Below, piece after piece: positions 37,001 to 45,443 of a stretch of DNA of 64,000 bases (positions within the stretch are counted from its first letter, which is position 1; each line of letters begins with the position of its first letter). The translations under genes were made by a program, and so were the position numbers. A model generated the notes under the pieces. The model was not told the DNA's origin, did not search any database, and saw nothing but the letters and a program-made list of their open reading frames with translations. Source of the stretch: Opitutales bacterium (GTDB taxonomy: Bacteria > Verrucomicrobiota > Verrucomicrobiia > Opitutales > Oceanipulchritudinaceae); assembly GCA_020831525.1 (NCBI GenBank), contig JAFIGH010000002.1, forward strand, positions 1-64,000, in the 5' to 3' direction.

Positions 37001-37136
37001 GATGGTCGCGGGTCGACCGTGTGCGCGAGACCGCGGTGACTTCGCCAAGATCGCGCCAGATCATCTCACGCACGCGTTCCAGCGCCTTGCGGAGCCGCGG
37101 CGGAGTCAATTGCTGCAGGGGATTGCGGGGAAGCAT
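34080..37136 (-). CDS. GH38 alpha-mannosidase
   Basis: 1018 aa from 37136 (MLPRNPLQQLTPPRLRKALE), no signal peptide. The metal-binding motif GHAHIDLVWLWPERVGD lies near residue 255 and the nucleophile in TVLWLPDVFGYSPCLPQILK near 377. Length and order (N-terminal Ig-like domain, (alpha/beta)7 barrel, three-helix bundle, C-terminal beta domains) are those of bacterial class II alpha-mannosidases. The C-terminus SRAKKAVRL is basic. It follows the DapL and TonB-domain genes on the same strand after a 120-bp gap and faces the FabZ-like gene. Confidence 0.93.
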   Translation of the reverse strand: MLPRNPLQQLTPPRLRKALERVREMIWRDLGEVTAVSRTRSTRDHLSFDEARKAKRTPVTRTPHHWGRMFDQVWFKVELPPARRGDGTRYLQWRDQGEATVYVDGVPWYGLDPGHQRAPLPPKARVLWVEATCARTGIWVTGEAQGISEEGSAYHHPRLLARDDLAWEVYHDFLVLYETLALEYNGRERDERFGEGFAFRPPVYEMSPRFRRMMGMLDDAVAALNTDGLPAMKEKLAAIYAAFPIEAGMPECILTGHAHIDLVWLWPERVGDFKAVHTFATMSRILEQYPETRFGYSQPASYEAVARRSPKLMKRVHGLITKGVWEPTGAAYVESDTQLPCGEALARSVVLGQEGFRELTGKASTVLWLPDVFGYSPCLPQILKGAGVDHFFTTKLAWSNITRFPHSSFVWRGNDGSEVTAHILQSCGYNTEVLPKQLKRTAETFQQADIHGEYLLPTGYGDGGGGVTEEMCERARRVRDLAGLPPAKWGRIDKFFARMDRIRDRLPVYQGEVYLEYHRGVQTTHALLKNAFRAAERALQTWEAAHSVLGCGPVDTQAWKRVVFAQFHDYIPGSSIQEVYDEAIPELHAITEKAGAATARSLTSAKGSDCLFNPVPHERPVVMDGDGGSSVHLLPALSGVGVAESRVELPRVEVSDHRLVNERVCALFDGSGRVRSLTVDGHTVAFEGEGAGLLTFPDHPALYEAWDIDRPDLAQSRPPAGPCRSWIEEDNGVRAMIAYEQALSEKSSVVTYYTLSAGESVLRVRYKVDWHDYKSLLKLALPTPFKGSRARYGTPFGSTLRAAQPGRPSDEAAFEVPASRWAVATDDSGAEGLFVVTEAKYGFGCQSGLLHVSLLRSAFVTRAGENRALRQSPYGHDYSDIGTHDIRLAVGRFDACAPRADQPAMLADTLFTAPLLYRGAALDAGFGGFEGGDSLIPAWAKPLADGSWVLRLHETLGKRGQARLRLASGLSAHLVDLEDEPVPGGNLRGGTVEFTPYSLLGVRIVKKTQSRAKKAVRL

Positions 37137-37256
37137 TTCGCATTGAGATAAGCGCCCAGCCGGAACCGGATGTCCAGCGCGGATTTGCCCCCCCCCCATG
37201 GCAATGGCTATGGATCGTTGGCGGGTGCTCCCGTGCGGCGCATGCCCGCGGCGTTG

Positions 37257-37889
37257 TCAAAACTCGATGCGCTCCACGATAGTGGCCCGTATGGGAACAC
37301 CGGCAGGACTCCGAACGGGGCGGTACCGGCTTTCGAGGAGAGCCTCACGAGCGGGTTCAACATTGTCCTCGGCAGTGGTTTCGATAAGTTCGGCGCGAAG
37401 CACGTTGCCGCGTTCGTCGATATCGACGCGGAAGACTGCGTGAGAGCCGAGGATTTCGTCGATGTCGGCCCAGTGGGGAAAGACGGGAACGGGACGGTGC
37501 GTGCGTACCGGCGGTTCGGCGGCGAAGGCGGCGGGCAATTGCTTCGGGAAGGATTCGGCTGGAAGGACCGGCTCAGGTTCCGGTTTGTCGGGCGGGGGCG
37601 TGGCGCGGGGTGGATCGGCATCATAGGGGGCACTGGCTTCCGCCGCTTCAGGCGTTCGGTCCACCGGCGGCGCGGGCACAGCTTCGGAGGAAGCCTCGGG
37701 CACCGGCGAACTCACCGACGTGTCCGGCGTGTCATCTCTGGTCGGGGGTGGCTCGCCCGGGACAATGACGGTGCCTTCGAGACCACTGCGTTCCGGGGCG
37801 GGCGTCTCCGTCCGGGGCATGCGGCATCCGCACAGGGAGACAATAACCGCCGCGAAGAGGACGGCGGCGGTGAAGCGGTAGCACCGCAT
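37257..37889 (-). CDS. Lipoprotein with TonB-like C-terminal domain
   Basis: 210 aa from 37889. Signal peptide with a Cys after VSLCGC, an imperfect lipobox. Then a Pro-rich linker (residues about 40-110), a common form for proteins spanning the periplasm, and a TonB-type domain at the end: VFRVDIDERGNVLRAELIET, then AREALLESRYRPVRS and ATIVERIEF. It starts 7 bp after the dapL stop, so the two are co-transcribed. Could be a periplasm-spanning energy transducer or a cell-envelope protein; not a canonical TonB, because it is a lipoprotein and lacks the N-terminal membrane helix with basic motif. Confidence 0.75.
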   Translation of the reverse strand: MRCYRFTAAVLFAAVIVSLCGCRMPRTETPAPERSGLEGTVIVPGEPPPTRDDTPDTSVSSPVPEASSEAVPAPPVDRTPEAAEASAPYDADPPRATPPPDKPEPEPVLPAESFPKQLPAAFAAEPPVRTHRPVPVFPHWADIDEILGSHAVFRVDIDERGNVLRAELIETTAEDNVEPAREALLESRYRPVRSPAGVPIRATIVERIEF

Positions 37890-37896
37890 CGGGGAC

Positions 37897-39123
37897 TCAG
37901 CGCCCGAAGACCGGGCGCATCCGTTCGATGGCCTCCTCGACATTTTCGCGTGAGTTGAAGGCACTGAGGCGGACGTGCCCTTCGCCGCAGGTGCCAAAGC
38001 CCGCTCCGGGGGTGCAGACAACGGCGGCTTCATTTAGAAGACGATCAAAGAAATCCCATGAGCTTCCGCCGACTTGGATCCAGATATAGGGAGCGTTGTC
38101 GCCGCCCACACAGTCAAAACCCCACGAGTTGAGCGCCTCGCGGAGGAGCCGCGCGTTCTTCATGTAGTGGGAAATGAGGCGTGTCGTCTCGCGCTTGCCT
38201 TCTTCGGAATAGACGGCGGCGGCGGCGCGCTGCACGGGGTAGGCGACACCGTTGAACTTCGTTGTGTGGCGGCGGTTCCAGAGGGCGTGGAGCGGTACTT
38301 CCGCGCCTTTGGCGTCAACGCCTTTGAGTTCCCTCGGGACAACAGTGTAGGCGCAGCGGACCCCTGTAAATCCGGCGTTCTTGGAGAAACTGCGGAATTC
38401 GACGGCGCATTCGCGCGCGCCCTCGATCTCGTAGATGGAGCGCGGTATGGCCGGGTCCTGCACAAACGCCTCGTAGGCCCCGTCATAGAGGATGAGGGCT
38501 CCGTTTGCGCGCGCGTAGTCGATCCACCGCTTGAGGTCTCCGCGCGAGGCGACGGCACCCGTTGGATTATTCGGAAAACATAGGTAGACCAAGTCGACTG
38601 CTTCTTGCGGGAGAGCCGGGATATAGCGGTTGTCCGGCGTGCAGTCCAGGTAGACGACGCCCGCGTAGCGCCCGTCGGCAAAAGCCCCGGTGCGCCCGGC
38701 CATGACGTTGGTATCAAGGTAGACGGGATAGACGGGGTCGGGGATGGCGATGCGGCACTCATCGCTGAAGATTTCCTGAATGTTCGCACTGTCGCATTTG
38801 GAGCCGTCGGAAACAAAAATCTCGTCGGGGCTGATGTCGCAACCGCGCGCCGCGTACGCGTGCTCCGCAATGTTTTCGCGAAGAAACGGATAGCCCTGTT
38901 CCGGACCGTAGCCGCGGAAGGTGGCACGGTCGCCCATCTCGTCGACGGCGGCCTTGAAGGCTTCGCGGCAGACGGCGGGAAGCGGTTCGGTCACGTCGCC
39001 GATGCCCATGCGGATCACCCGTTTGTCCGGGTTGTCGGAGGTGTAGGCGTTTACGCGCTTGGCGATATCGCTAAAGAGGTAACTCGCCTTGAGTTTGCGA
39101 TAATGGTCGTTGATGCGGATCAT
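37897..39123 (-). CDS. dapL: LL-diaminopimelate aminotransferase
   Basis: 408 aa, the DapL length. Starts [20 protein letters not shown], the typical opening, followed by [18 protein letters not shown] lysine in [20 protein letters not shown] near residue 245; [20 protein letters not shown] near 185. It converts tetrahydrodipicolinate directly to LL-diaminopimelate, the lysine and cell-wall route of Verrucomicrobiota and Chlamydiae. Divergent from panC with a short (about 80-bp) gap. Confidence 0.95.
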   Translation of the reverse strand: MIRINDHYRKLKASYLFSDIAKRVNAYTSDNPDKRVIRMGIGDVTEPLPAVCREAFKAAVDEMGDRATFRGYGPEQGYPFLRENIAEHAYAARGCDISPDEIFVSDGSKCDSANIQEIFSDECRIAIPDPVYPVYLDTNVMAGRTGAFADGRYAGVVYLDCTPDNRYIPALPQEAVDLVYLCFPNNPTGAVASRGDLKRWIDYARANGALILYDGAYEAFVQDPAIPRSIYEIEGARECAVEFRSFSKNAGFTGVRCAYTVVPRELKGVDAKGAEVPLHALWNRRHTTKFNGVAYPVQRAAAAVYSEEGKRETTRLISHYMKNARLLREALNSWGFDCVGGDNAPYIWIQVGGSSWDFFDRLLNEAAVVCTPGAGFGTCGEGHVRLSAFNSRENVEEAIERMRPVFGR

Positions 39124-39203
39124 AATAGGCTTCCGGAGCGCGCGGGTTTCGTTCTTGAGCCCCGGCGCTTTTGGTGGCTTTGAAGAATAGGAAGCTGAAT
39201 CGA

Positions 39204-40046
39204 ATGCAAGTCATTGAATCCGTCAACGATATGCAGTCGCTCGCCGTGGCGCTGCGCTCACAGGGTAAGCTCATTGCGCTCGTGCCGACGCGCGGCAGCC
39301 TGCACGCAGGCCACCGCCGCCTCGTTGAGGTGGCGAAAAAGGAGGCCGACCGCGTCGTCCTATCCATTTTCGTCAATCCCCATGAGTTCGGCCCCAACGA
39401 GGACCTTGCCCAGTTCCCGCGCGACCGGGAGGGGGACCTCGCATTCTGCCGGGAAGCGGAGGTTGACTCTGTTTTCATCCCGCCCGACGCCGAAATGTAT
39501 CCGCCCGGGTATTCGACATGGGTCGAGGAGACGCGGCGCGCGGCGGGCATGTGCGGACTTTCGCGTCCGCACTATTTCCGCGGGGCCTGCACGGCGTTCG
39601 TGAAACTCTTCAATATCGTGCGCCCGGACTCCGTCGTCATGGGCTGGCGCGACGCTCAACTCGCTTCCGTCGTGCGCAAAACCATCGAGGATCTCAACTT
39701 CCCGGTCGACATCACCATGGTCGAGACGGCGCGCGCGGAAGACGGCGTCGCCCTCAACGCACGCAATGCCTACTTTGACGACTTCCAGCGCCGCGACGCC
39801 CCCGTGATCTACCAATCCCTCCTCAAGGGTAAGGCACTTGTCGACGGCGGGATCACCAACGTCGACCGCGTCCTCGCCGAGATCACCCACCACATGTCGC
39901 AGAACCGGCGCATTCGCCTCATTTATGTCAGCGCCGTCGACCGAATGACGATGGAACCGGTGCGGCAGATTGAGCCGGGGCGCACGCTCCTTGCCGCTGC
40001 CGCATGGTGCGACCAAGTGCGCCTCATTGATAATGTGCTGGTGTAA
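39204..40046 (+). CDS. panC: Pantothenate synthetase-like protein (PanC), divergent active site
   Basis: 280 aa from the ATG at 39204, the normal length. The overall pattern is PanC (pantoate + beta-alanine + ATP to pantothenate): [20 protein letters not shown] keeps both catalytic His of the HxGH motif, and [19 protein letters not shown] follows. But several conserved residues differ from the classic enzyme: VPTMG is VPTRG, FVNPxQF is FVNPHEF, KDxQQ is RDAQL ([13 protein letters not shown]), and SSRN is NARN ([11 protein letters not shown]). It may use another substrate or bind ATP differently. nadB follows 27 bp later, so an operon of cofactor genes is likely. Confidence 0.8.
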   Translation: MQVIESVNDMQSLAVALRSQGKLIALVPTRGSLHAGHRRLVEVAKKEADRVVLSIFVNPHEFGPNEDLAQFPRDREGDLAFCREAEVDSVFIPPDAEMYPPGYSTWVEETRRAAGMCGLSRPHYFRGACTAFVKLFNIVRPDSVVMGWRDAQLASVVRKTIEDLNFPVDITMVETARAEDGVALNARNAYFDDFQRRDAPVIYQSLLKGKALVDGGITNVDRVLAEITHHMSQNRRIRLIYVSAVDRMTMEPVRQIEPGRTLLAAAAWCDQVRLIDNVLV

Positions 40047-40073
40047 AGGACCCGTAACGCTTTAGTTGCGAAA

Positions 40074-41684
40074 ATGGCACACGAGTTCGATGTCGTTATC
40101 GTCGGCAGCGGTATCGCCGGTCTCTCCTGCGCGCTTAAGGCGGCCGGAGCCGGTCTGCGCGTATGCGTTCTCACGAAAAAGGAGCGCGCCGAGTCAAACA
40201 CCAACTACGCCCAGGGGGGTATCGCCGCCGTCACCTCGCAAAGCGATGACATCGAGCTGCATGTGAACGACACCCTCACGGCGGGCGATGGTCTCTGCCG
40301 CGAAAATGTTGTGCGCACCATTCTCGCCGAGGGACCCGCGCGCATACAGGAGTTGATCGACCTCGGCGTCGGTTTTTCGCAGTTGGAGGACGGGCGTGTT
40401 TCACTCCACCGCGAGGGCGGGCACTCCAAGCGGCGCATCCTCCACGTGCGCGACATGACGGGCAAAGCCATCGAAGAGGCCCTCGTCAACGCTGTAGAAA
40501 ACCACCAGCGTATCGACGTGCGCGAGCACGTCCTTTGTGTCGATCTAATCACCTCGCGCAAGCTCGCCCAAGCCGGGCGCGCCGTTGAGGCTGAGCCCAA
40601 CCGCGTCCTCGGCATCTACGCCTTCGACGCCGGGCGCGGGCGGGTCGACACCTACCGCGCGCCTGCCGTCGTCCTCTGCACCGGCGGGGTGGGGCAGGTC
40701 TACCTCTATTCGACCAATCCCTCCATCGCCACAGGTGACGGGATCGCTATGGCCTACCGCGCGGGGGCGGAGATCCGTAACATGGAATGCATCCAGTTCC
40801 ACCCCACCGCACTCTACACCGCGGATGATGAGCGTTTCCTTGTCAGCGAGGCCGTGCGCGGCGAAGGGGCCGTCCTGCGCAACCTCCGCGGCGTAGCCTT
40901 TATGAAGAGCTACGATGAACGTGCCGACCTCGCTCCGCGCGATATTGTTGCCCGCGCCATCGACAGTGAGATGAAGCGTTCCGGCGCGCGCCACGTGTGG
41001 CTCGACATCACCGGGCGTCCCGAAGCCGAACTGCGCCGCCTCTTTCCCACCATCTTCGAGCGCTGTCTCGCCCACGGCATCAATATGGCCGTCGACCGAA
41101 TCCCCGTCGTCCCCGCCATGCACTACCTCTGCGGCGGTATCGCCACCGACCTTGATGCCCGCAGCACCGTCGACGGCCTTTTCGCATGCGGCGAGGCCGC
41201 ATGCACCGGCCTGCACGGCGCAAACCGCCTTGCCAGCAACAGTCTTCTCGAAGCCGTCGTCATGGCTGACCGCGCGGCCCGTGTGGCCGCCTCTTATGTC
41301 GCTTCCGTTCCCGCCTCTGCCGCCGATATCCCGCCGTGGATGGACGGTAACCTCCAGGACTCCGACGAACGCGTCGTCCTCATTCACAACGGCGACGAAC
41401 TCAAGCGCACTCTCTGGGACTACGTCGGCATTGTCCGCACGACCAAACGCCTCGACCGCGCCCTCACCCGCGTCGAGCGCCTTCGTCGCGAAATCCACGA
41501 ATACTACTGGAATTTCAAAGTCGAGCCCTCCCTCCTCGAACTGCGCAACCTCGTCGAAGTCGCCGAACTCATCATCCGCTGCGCCCGCCAGCGTCAGGAA
41601 AGCCGTGGCCTTCACTACACCCTCGACTTCCCCAACCGCCACGCCTGTCCCGCCGACACGGTCATCCGCCGCGCTGAAGGGTAA
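40074..41684 (+). CDS. nadB: L-aspartate oxidase
   Basis: 536 aa, normal for NadB. FAD-binding motif DVVIVGSGIAGLSCALKAAG (residues 5-24); NTNYAQGGIAAVTSQSDD (about 43-60) is the family signature; the active-site Arg and His are in HPTALYTADDERFLVSEAVR (near 243-262) and GANRLASNSLLEAVVMADRA (near 386). First step of de novo NAD synthesis, oxidising aspartate to iminoaspartate. Follows the panC-like gene; a RAYT gene follows 71 bp on. Confidence 0.95.
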   Translation: MAHEFDVVIVGSGIAGLSCALKAAGAGLRVCVLTKKERAESNTNYAQGGIAAVTSQSDDIELHVNDTLTAGDGLCRENVVRTILAEGPARIQELIDLGVGFSQLEDGRVSLHREGGHSKRRILHVRDMTGKAIEEALVNAVENHQRIDVREHVLCVDLITSRKLAQAGRAVEAEPNRVLGIYAFDAGRGRVDTYRAPAVVLCTGGVGQVYLYSTNPSIATGDGIAMAYRAGAEIRNMECIQFHPTALYTADDERFLVSEAVRGEGAVLRNLRGVAFMKSYDERADLAPRDIVARAIDSEMKRSGARHVWLDITGRPEAELRRLFPTIFERCLAHGINMAVDRIPVVPAMHYLCGGIATDLDARSTVDGLFACGEAACTGLHGANRLASNSLLEAVVMADRAARVAASYVASVPASAADIPPWMDGNLQDSDERVVLIHNGDELKRTLWDYVGIVRTTKRLDRALTRVERLRREIHEYYWNFKVEPSLLELRNLVEVAELIIRCARQRQESRGLHYTLDFPNRHACPADTVIRRAEG

Positions 41685-41755
41685 ACTACCCCTTTCTTTC
41701 CTCTCTCCTATTTCTAAGATCAGTTTTCAAGATTAATTTTCAACGTAATTAACTG

Positions 41756-43066
41756 TTGACACAGACTTCGGTTTGGGTGGAGATGAGTTGCATGACAAGA
41801 ACAAGAGAGTCCTCCGACGATGACGCGAATGTGGAAATTGCGCCCGGCACTGCGGTATCGCACCGTGTGCCGCGGAAGTCGCGGCGTGTGCCGCGTGCGG
41901 TGGTGCCGGAGGGTCGGGACGGGTATTATCATGTGGTGAGCCGGATCAACGGTCGGGCGCGGTTGTTCACGGACACGCGGCGGGAGACCTTCCGGGACCT
42001 GATGCGGCGGGCGGCGGGGTTCTGCGGTGTGGAGATCCTGACGTACTGTCTGATGGGCAACCACTTTCACCTCCTTGTGCGCGTGCCGGGGCAGGTGGGG
42101 GAGATCGATGACACGGAGTTGCTGCGGCGGGCGGGGCTGTTGTACGGGAAGCCGACGGCGCGGAGCCGTCAACCGCTGACGCTGGCGGGGATCCGGGCGG
42201 TGCTGGAAGGGGACAATCAGGCGGACCGTGACGCGATGCGGGAGCTGTTGATCGGCCGCATGGGCTCTTTGCCGATGTTCGTGAAGATTCTGAAGCAGCG
42301 CTTCGCGTTGCAATACAACCGTGAGAGCGGACGTGTGGGGACTTTGTGGGAAGGTCCGTTCCGGAGCGTGCTGGTGGAGCCGACGCGCGCGGCGCTGTCG
42401 GTGGTGGGGGCGTATATCGATCTGAATCCGGTGCGTGCGGGACTTGTGGAGGACCCTGCGGATTATCGTTTCAGCGGTTACGGCGAGGCTTTGGGGACGG
42501 GGAAGCCGACGGGGCATGCGCTGCTGCGGCGCATGGTGTTGCTGGGGCGGGCAACTGCGGTCGCTTCCGCCGCTGCGGGCGGAAGCGGAAAGGAGCGGCG
42601 CGCTTCAGCCGCAGGCGGCGGAGAGGAGGCGGGTGATACCGGTGAATCCGCGGTTGAAGCAGGCGGCTCCATCGATACCGCGTCGGTAGGGGGCGGCTCA
42701 CGTGCTCTCGCGGAGCGGTCGACCAAGGCGGAGCTGAAGGCGGCGTTGGCGGAGTACCGGCGGTTGTTGTATTGGCAGGGGGCGGGACGGCGGCGTGTGA
42801 CGGACGGCGTGATTGATCGGGAGCGCGTGGAGGCAGTGCTGAAGTCGGGCGGGAAAGTATCGTTGGCGGAGCTGTTGCGCTGCCGGGTGCGTTATCTGAC
42901 GGACGGCGCTGTGATCGGGGGCAAGGAGTGGATTGAGCGTTGGCTGCGGGAGCGGAAGGTAGCGCGCAAGACGGCGCCGAAGCGGATGCGTTTCGCGGAC
43001 TGGGGCGGGCTGTGCAGCCTGCGCGATCTGCGCAAAGATGTGGTGGTGGCGGAGTCAGTAGGGTGA
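41756..43066 (+). CDS. RAYT-type transposase (IS200-like), copy 2
   Basis: 436 aa; the start could also be one of several ATGs within 40 bp. Transposase domain: DGYYHVVSRINGRARLF, YCLMGNHFHLLVRVPGQ (HUH motif HFH), QRFALQYNRESGRVGTLWEG and AYIDLNPVRAGLVEDPADYR. Compared with copy 1 it has a Gly/Ala/Glu-rich low-complexity insert (residues about 260-320). The C-terminus ADWGGLCSLRDLRKDVVVAE matches copy 1. The gene body has little C in third position and more G than its neighbours, hinting at transfer. Possibly active on the dispersed hairpin repeats. Confidence 0.87.
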   Translation: MTQTSVWVEMSCMTRTRESSDDDANVEIAPGTAVSHRVPRKSRRVPRAVVPEGRDGYYHVVSRINGRARLFTDTRRETFRDLMRRAAGFCGVEILTYCLMGNHFHLLVRVPGQVGEIDDTELLRRAGLLYGKPTARSRQPLTLAGIRAVLEGDNQADRDAMRELLIGRMGSLPMFVKILKQRFALQYNRESGRVGTLWEGPFRSVLVEPTRAALSVVGAYIDLNPVRAGLVEDPADYRFSGYGEALGTGKPTGHALLRRMVLLGRATAVASAAAGGSGKERRASAAGGGEEAGDTGESAVEAGGSIDTASVGGGSRALAERSTKAELKAALAEYRRLLYWQGAGRRRVTDGVIDRERVEAVLKSGGKVSLAELLRCRVRYLTDGAVIGGKEWIERWLRERKVARKTAPKRMRFADWGGLCSLRDLRKDVVVAESVG

Positions 43067-43128
43067 CAGTCTCGTTGACTTGGAATAAGCGCTTTCCGAT
43101 CTTCGCTTCGGAACGGCGAGCGATTCCA

Positions 43129-43599
43129 TCAAAGCGTGGCTGAAGGCGGCGTTTGGAGACGGATGTTCCGCCGTGCCTCGCCGATGGACCGGAAGGTGAT
43201 GTGCCATGTGTCGTGAGGGAGGGTGTCGCGGAGGCGTTCGGGCCATTCGAGTAGAAGGATGTAGGGCGGGCGCAGGCAGTCGTCGAGCATGAGGCTGTCG
43301 AGGTCGTCCGGTCCGTTGAGGCGGTAGGCGTCCATGTGGACGAGTTGGCGGGAGGTCCCGGTGTAAGGCACGAAGATGGCGAAGGTGGGGCTGGTGATAT
43401 CCTCCTTGATGCCCATGCCCCGTGCGAATCCGCGCGCGAACGTGGTCTTGCCTGCACCGAGGTCGCCGCGCAGGGCCACCCATGTGTCGTCGGGAACGAC
43501 GTGAGCGAGTCGCACGCCGAGGCCCTCGGTCTCCGCGGCGGAGGCGGTGGTGATGCCTGCCCGGAGTGTTTTGGTGATGTTCTCGGGGAATGTATCCAC
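43129..43599 (-). CDS. tsaE: tRNA threonylcarbamoyladenosine protein TsaE
   Basis: 156 aa. P-loop in VALRGDLGAGKTTFARGFAR (residues 43-62), switch motif EDITSPTFAIFVPY, and HMDAYRL followed by LLEWPERL (residue 118 on), the TsaE pattern. ATPase that drives the TsaBD complex making t6A37 in tRNAs reading ANN codons. Last gene of the leftward pyr-thiL operon; 6 bp after thiL. Confidence 0.94.
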   Translation of the reverse strand: MDTFPENITKTLRAGITTASAAETEGLGVRLAHVVPDDTWVALRGDLGAGKTTFARGFARGMGIKEDITSPTFAIFVPYTGTSRQLVHMDAYRLNGPDDLDSLMLDDCLRPPYILLLEWPERLRDTLPHDTWHITFRSIGEARRNIRLQTPPSATL

Positions 43600-43605
43600 G
43601 GTTTC

Positions 43606-44568
43606 CTACGCGCGCAAGTGGGTGTAGCCGGTGAGGTTTTCGACCGGTCTGCCGGCCGTATCAAGGACTGGTGGCCCGCCTTTGCCGCGGGCGCGGAGCT
43701 TTCCGATGCGCATGAGCGGGGTGGCGAAGGCGCCGCGCCACGCGCGCTCGAAGGCAGCGGGATCGGCGGTGCCGTCGACGGTGAAAAGGAGTTCGTAATC
43801 TTCTCCGTCGTTACAGCCGTGCCAGAAAGAGGGCTTGCCGCTCTCCGTTGCGGCTTCGCGCGCGGCGTCGGAAAGCGGAACGGCCGCGGTGTCGAGGACG
43901 GCACCGAGGCCCTCGCGGAGGAGGGCGTTGAGATCTTTGCCGAGGCCGTCGGTGAGGTCGATACAGGCACGGGTATCCGGACGGTCGGCGAGCCACCGGC
44001 CCTCGGCGAGGCGGGGGACGAAGGTCAGGTGGTGGCCGCGAAGGCTGCCGCCGAGCGAACCGGTGACGTAGAGATAGTCGCCGGGTTGGGCGGTAGAGCG
44101 CAGGAGCGGGCGCTCTGCCTGGCCGGTGATAGCAAGGCTGAAGCCGGGTCCTTCGGCGGATTCGGTGATGTCGCCGCCGACGAGGGCGGTGGCGTATTGA
44201 CGGGCGCACCCGGCGAGACCCCGGCAGAAACGTTCAAGCCATGCGAGGGATGTGGCGGGCGGAAGAAACGCGCTCATGACGGCATAGCGCGGTTCGCCGC
44301 CCATGGCCGCGATGTCGCTGAGGTTGCGCAGAAGGAGTTTGGCCCCGGCGCGGGCGGGATCGGTCGTATCGTCGAAGTGCCGTGTGTAGAGGAGGCTGTC
44401 GGCGGCGAAAAGGTTGCCTGCCGGCCGGGAAAGCACGGCGCAGTCATCGCCCATGCCTTCCGGGGCGGGCGGCATGGCGTCGCCCAGCCATGAGCGGATC
44501 TCTTCGAGCAGCGCGACTTCGCCGAGGGCGGCGACACAGGCGTCCTTGCTGTCGGCGAACGGGCTCAT
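43606..44568 (-). CDS. thiL: Thiamine-monophosphate kinase
   Basis: 320 aa from 44568; the start codon overlaps the upstream gene's stop (ATGA). Motifs: GMGDDCAVLSRPAGNLFAAD (about residues 31-50), LLLRNLSDIAAMGGEPRYA and ALVGGDITESAEGPGFS, with ACIDLTDGLGKDLNALL near 200. Makes thiamine diphosphate from ThMP. Sits between a CPBP protease gene and tsaE in the leftward operon. Confidence 0.94.
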   Translation of the reverse strand: MSPFADSKDACVAALGEVALLEEIRSWLGDAMPPAPEGMGDDCAVLSRPAGNLFAADSLLYTRHFDDTTDPARAGAKLLLRNLSDIAAMGGEPRYAVMSAFLPPATSLAWLERFCRGLAGCARQYATALVGGDITESAEGPGFSLAITGQAERPLLRSTAQPGDYLYVTGSLGGSLRGHHLTFVPRLAEGRWLADRPDTRACIDLTDGLGKDLNALLREGLGAVLDTAAVPLSDAAREAATESGKPSFWHGCNDGEDYELLFTVDGTADPAAFERAWRGAFATPLMRIGKLRARGKGGPPVLDTAGRPVENLTGYTHLRA

Positions 44569-45431
44569 GTCTGCATGTAGATCATGACAACCGAGTTCAG
44601 GTTGAATGCGGCATGGAAGAAAATGGGTACTTTGATGTCGCCGGTCCACTCGTAGGAAAGGCACAGGAGCGCGCCGAGGACGGCGAGGGGGAGAAAACTT
44701 TGAATGTTGAAGTGAATGAGACCGAAGAGGAGTCCGTTGAGAACGGCGGCGGCGGGGAGCGCCATGTGGCCGCGCAGGTAGCGGAAGATTCCGGCGCGGA
44801 AGACGTACTCTTCGGCGACCGGGGCCATGACCACGGCGAGAATCGAAAGCCCGACGATGTGCAAGACATTTTCGGCCTCCTGGAACATTTCCACGGGGGC
44901 CTGCGGAGCGAGTTCAATGTCAAGGCCGAGTCCGCGCAGCCATGAGATGAGGAAGAGCCACGCGGCGCTGAAGAGCGTGACGACGGGCCATGCCGCGAGA
45001 AGGGCGAATATACCGAGCTGCCCCGCCGTGAGGAGCGGCTTGGGCTCGAGGCTGAGCGGTCGCTCCCGCCAGTCACTGAACTGCGCGCGGAAGACAATAA
45101 AGACGGCGAGGAATCCGCCCTGCATGAGAAATCCGGAGAGGATCGCCATACCGGCGGAGGGATCGGTGCGCTCGCCGTCCTCGCCGCGCGGCGTGAAGGC
45201 ATGCAGGAAGAGCCCGACGGCGATGACGCAGAGGAGGAGGGCGAAAATAAAAGTGAGGAAGTCCGGCAGGCGTATGTGCCATACGGATACGCCGGGAAAC
45301 GGTTTGTCGCGCCGCGTGAAATTCCAGATGAGAAAGGAAACCAGTGCGCCAAGGCCGGCGAAGAACAGAATCGCCGCGTAAACGGCGAGGGCCGGGGGCA
45401 CGCTATCGGTGGAGAAGGGGTCGGCGTCCAT
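44565..45431 (-). CDS. CPBP-family membrane protease
   Basis: 288 aa with about eight hydrophobic segments. The CPBP/Abi signature is VAEEYVFRAGIFRYL (Glu-Glu and Arg), FGLIHFN (His) and FFHAAFN (His) in the last 90 residues. Homologues are intramembrane metalloproteases related to Rce1 and also found in bacteriocin immunity; substrate unknown here. Four bases overlap with thiL and 12 bp separate it from pyrC, so it is in the pyr operon. Confidence 0.87.
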   Translation of the reverse strand: MDADPFSTDSVPPALAVYAAILFFAGLGALVSFLIWNFTRRDKPFPGVSVWHIRLPDFLTFIFALLLCVIAVGLFLHAFTPRGEDGERTDPSAGMAILSGFLMQGGFLAVFIVFRAQFSDWRERPLSLEPKPLLTAGQLGIFALLAAWPVVTLFSAAWLFLISWLRGLGLDIELAPQAPVEMFQEAENVLHIVGLSILAVVMAPVAEEYVFRAGIFRYLRGHMALPAAAVLNGLLFGLIHFNIQSFLPLAVLGALLCLSYEWTGDIKVPIFFHAAFNLNSVVMIYMQT

Positions 45432-45443
45432 CTTTCGGAAGCT

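Noticed and set aside
42471-43970. 499-codon Ser/Pro/Arg-rich frame across RAYT copy 2, tsaE and thiL
   Set aside because: Spans three real genes in other frames; low-complexity translation typical of a shadow.
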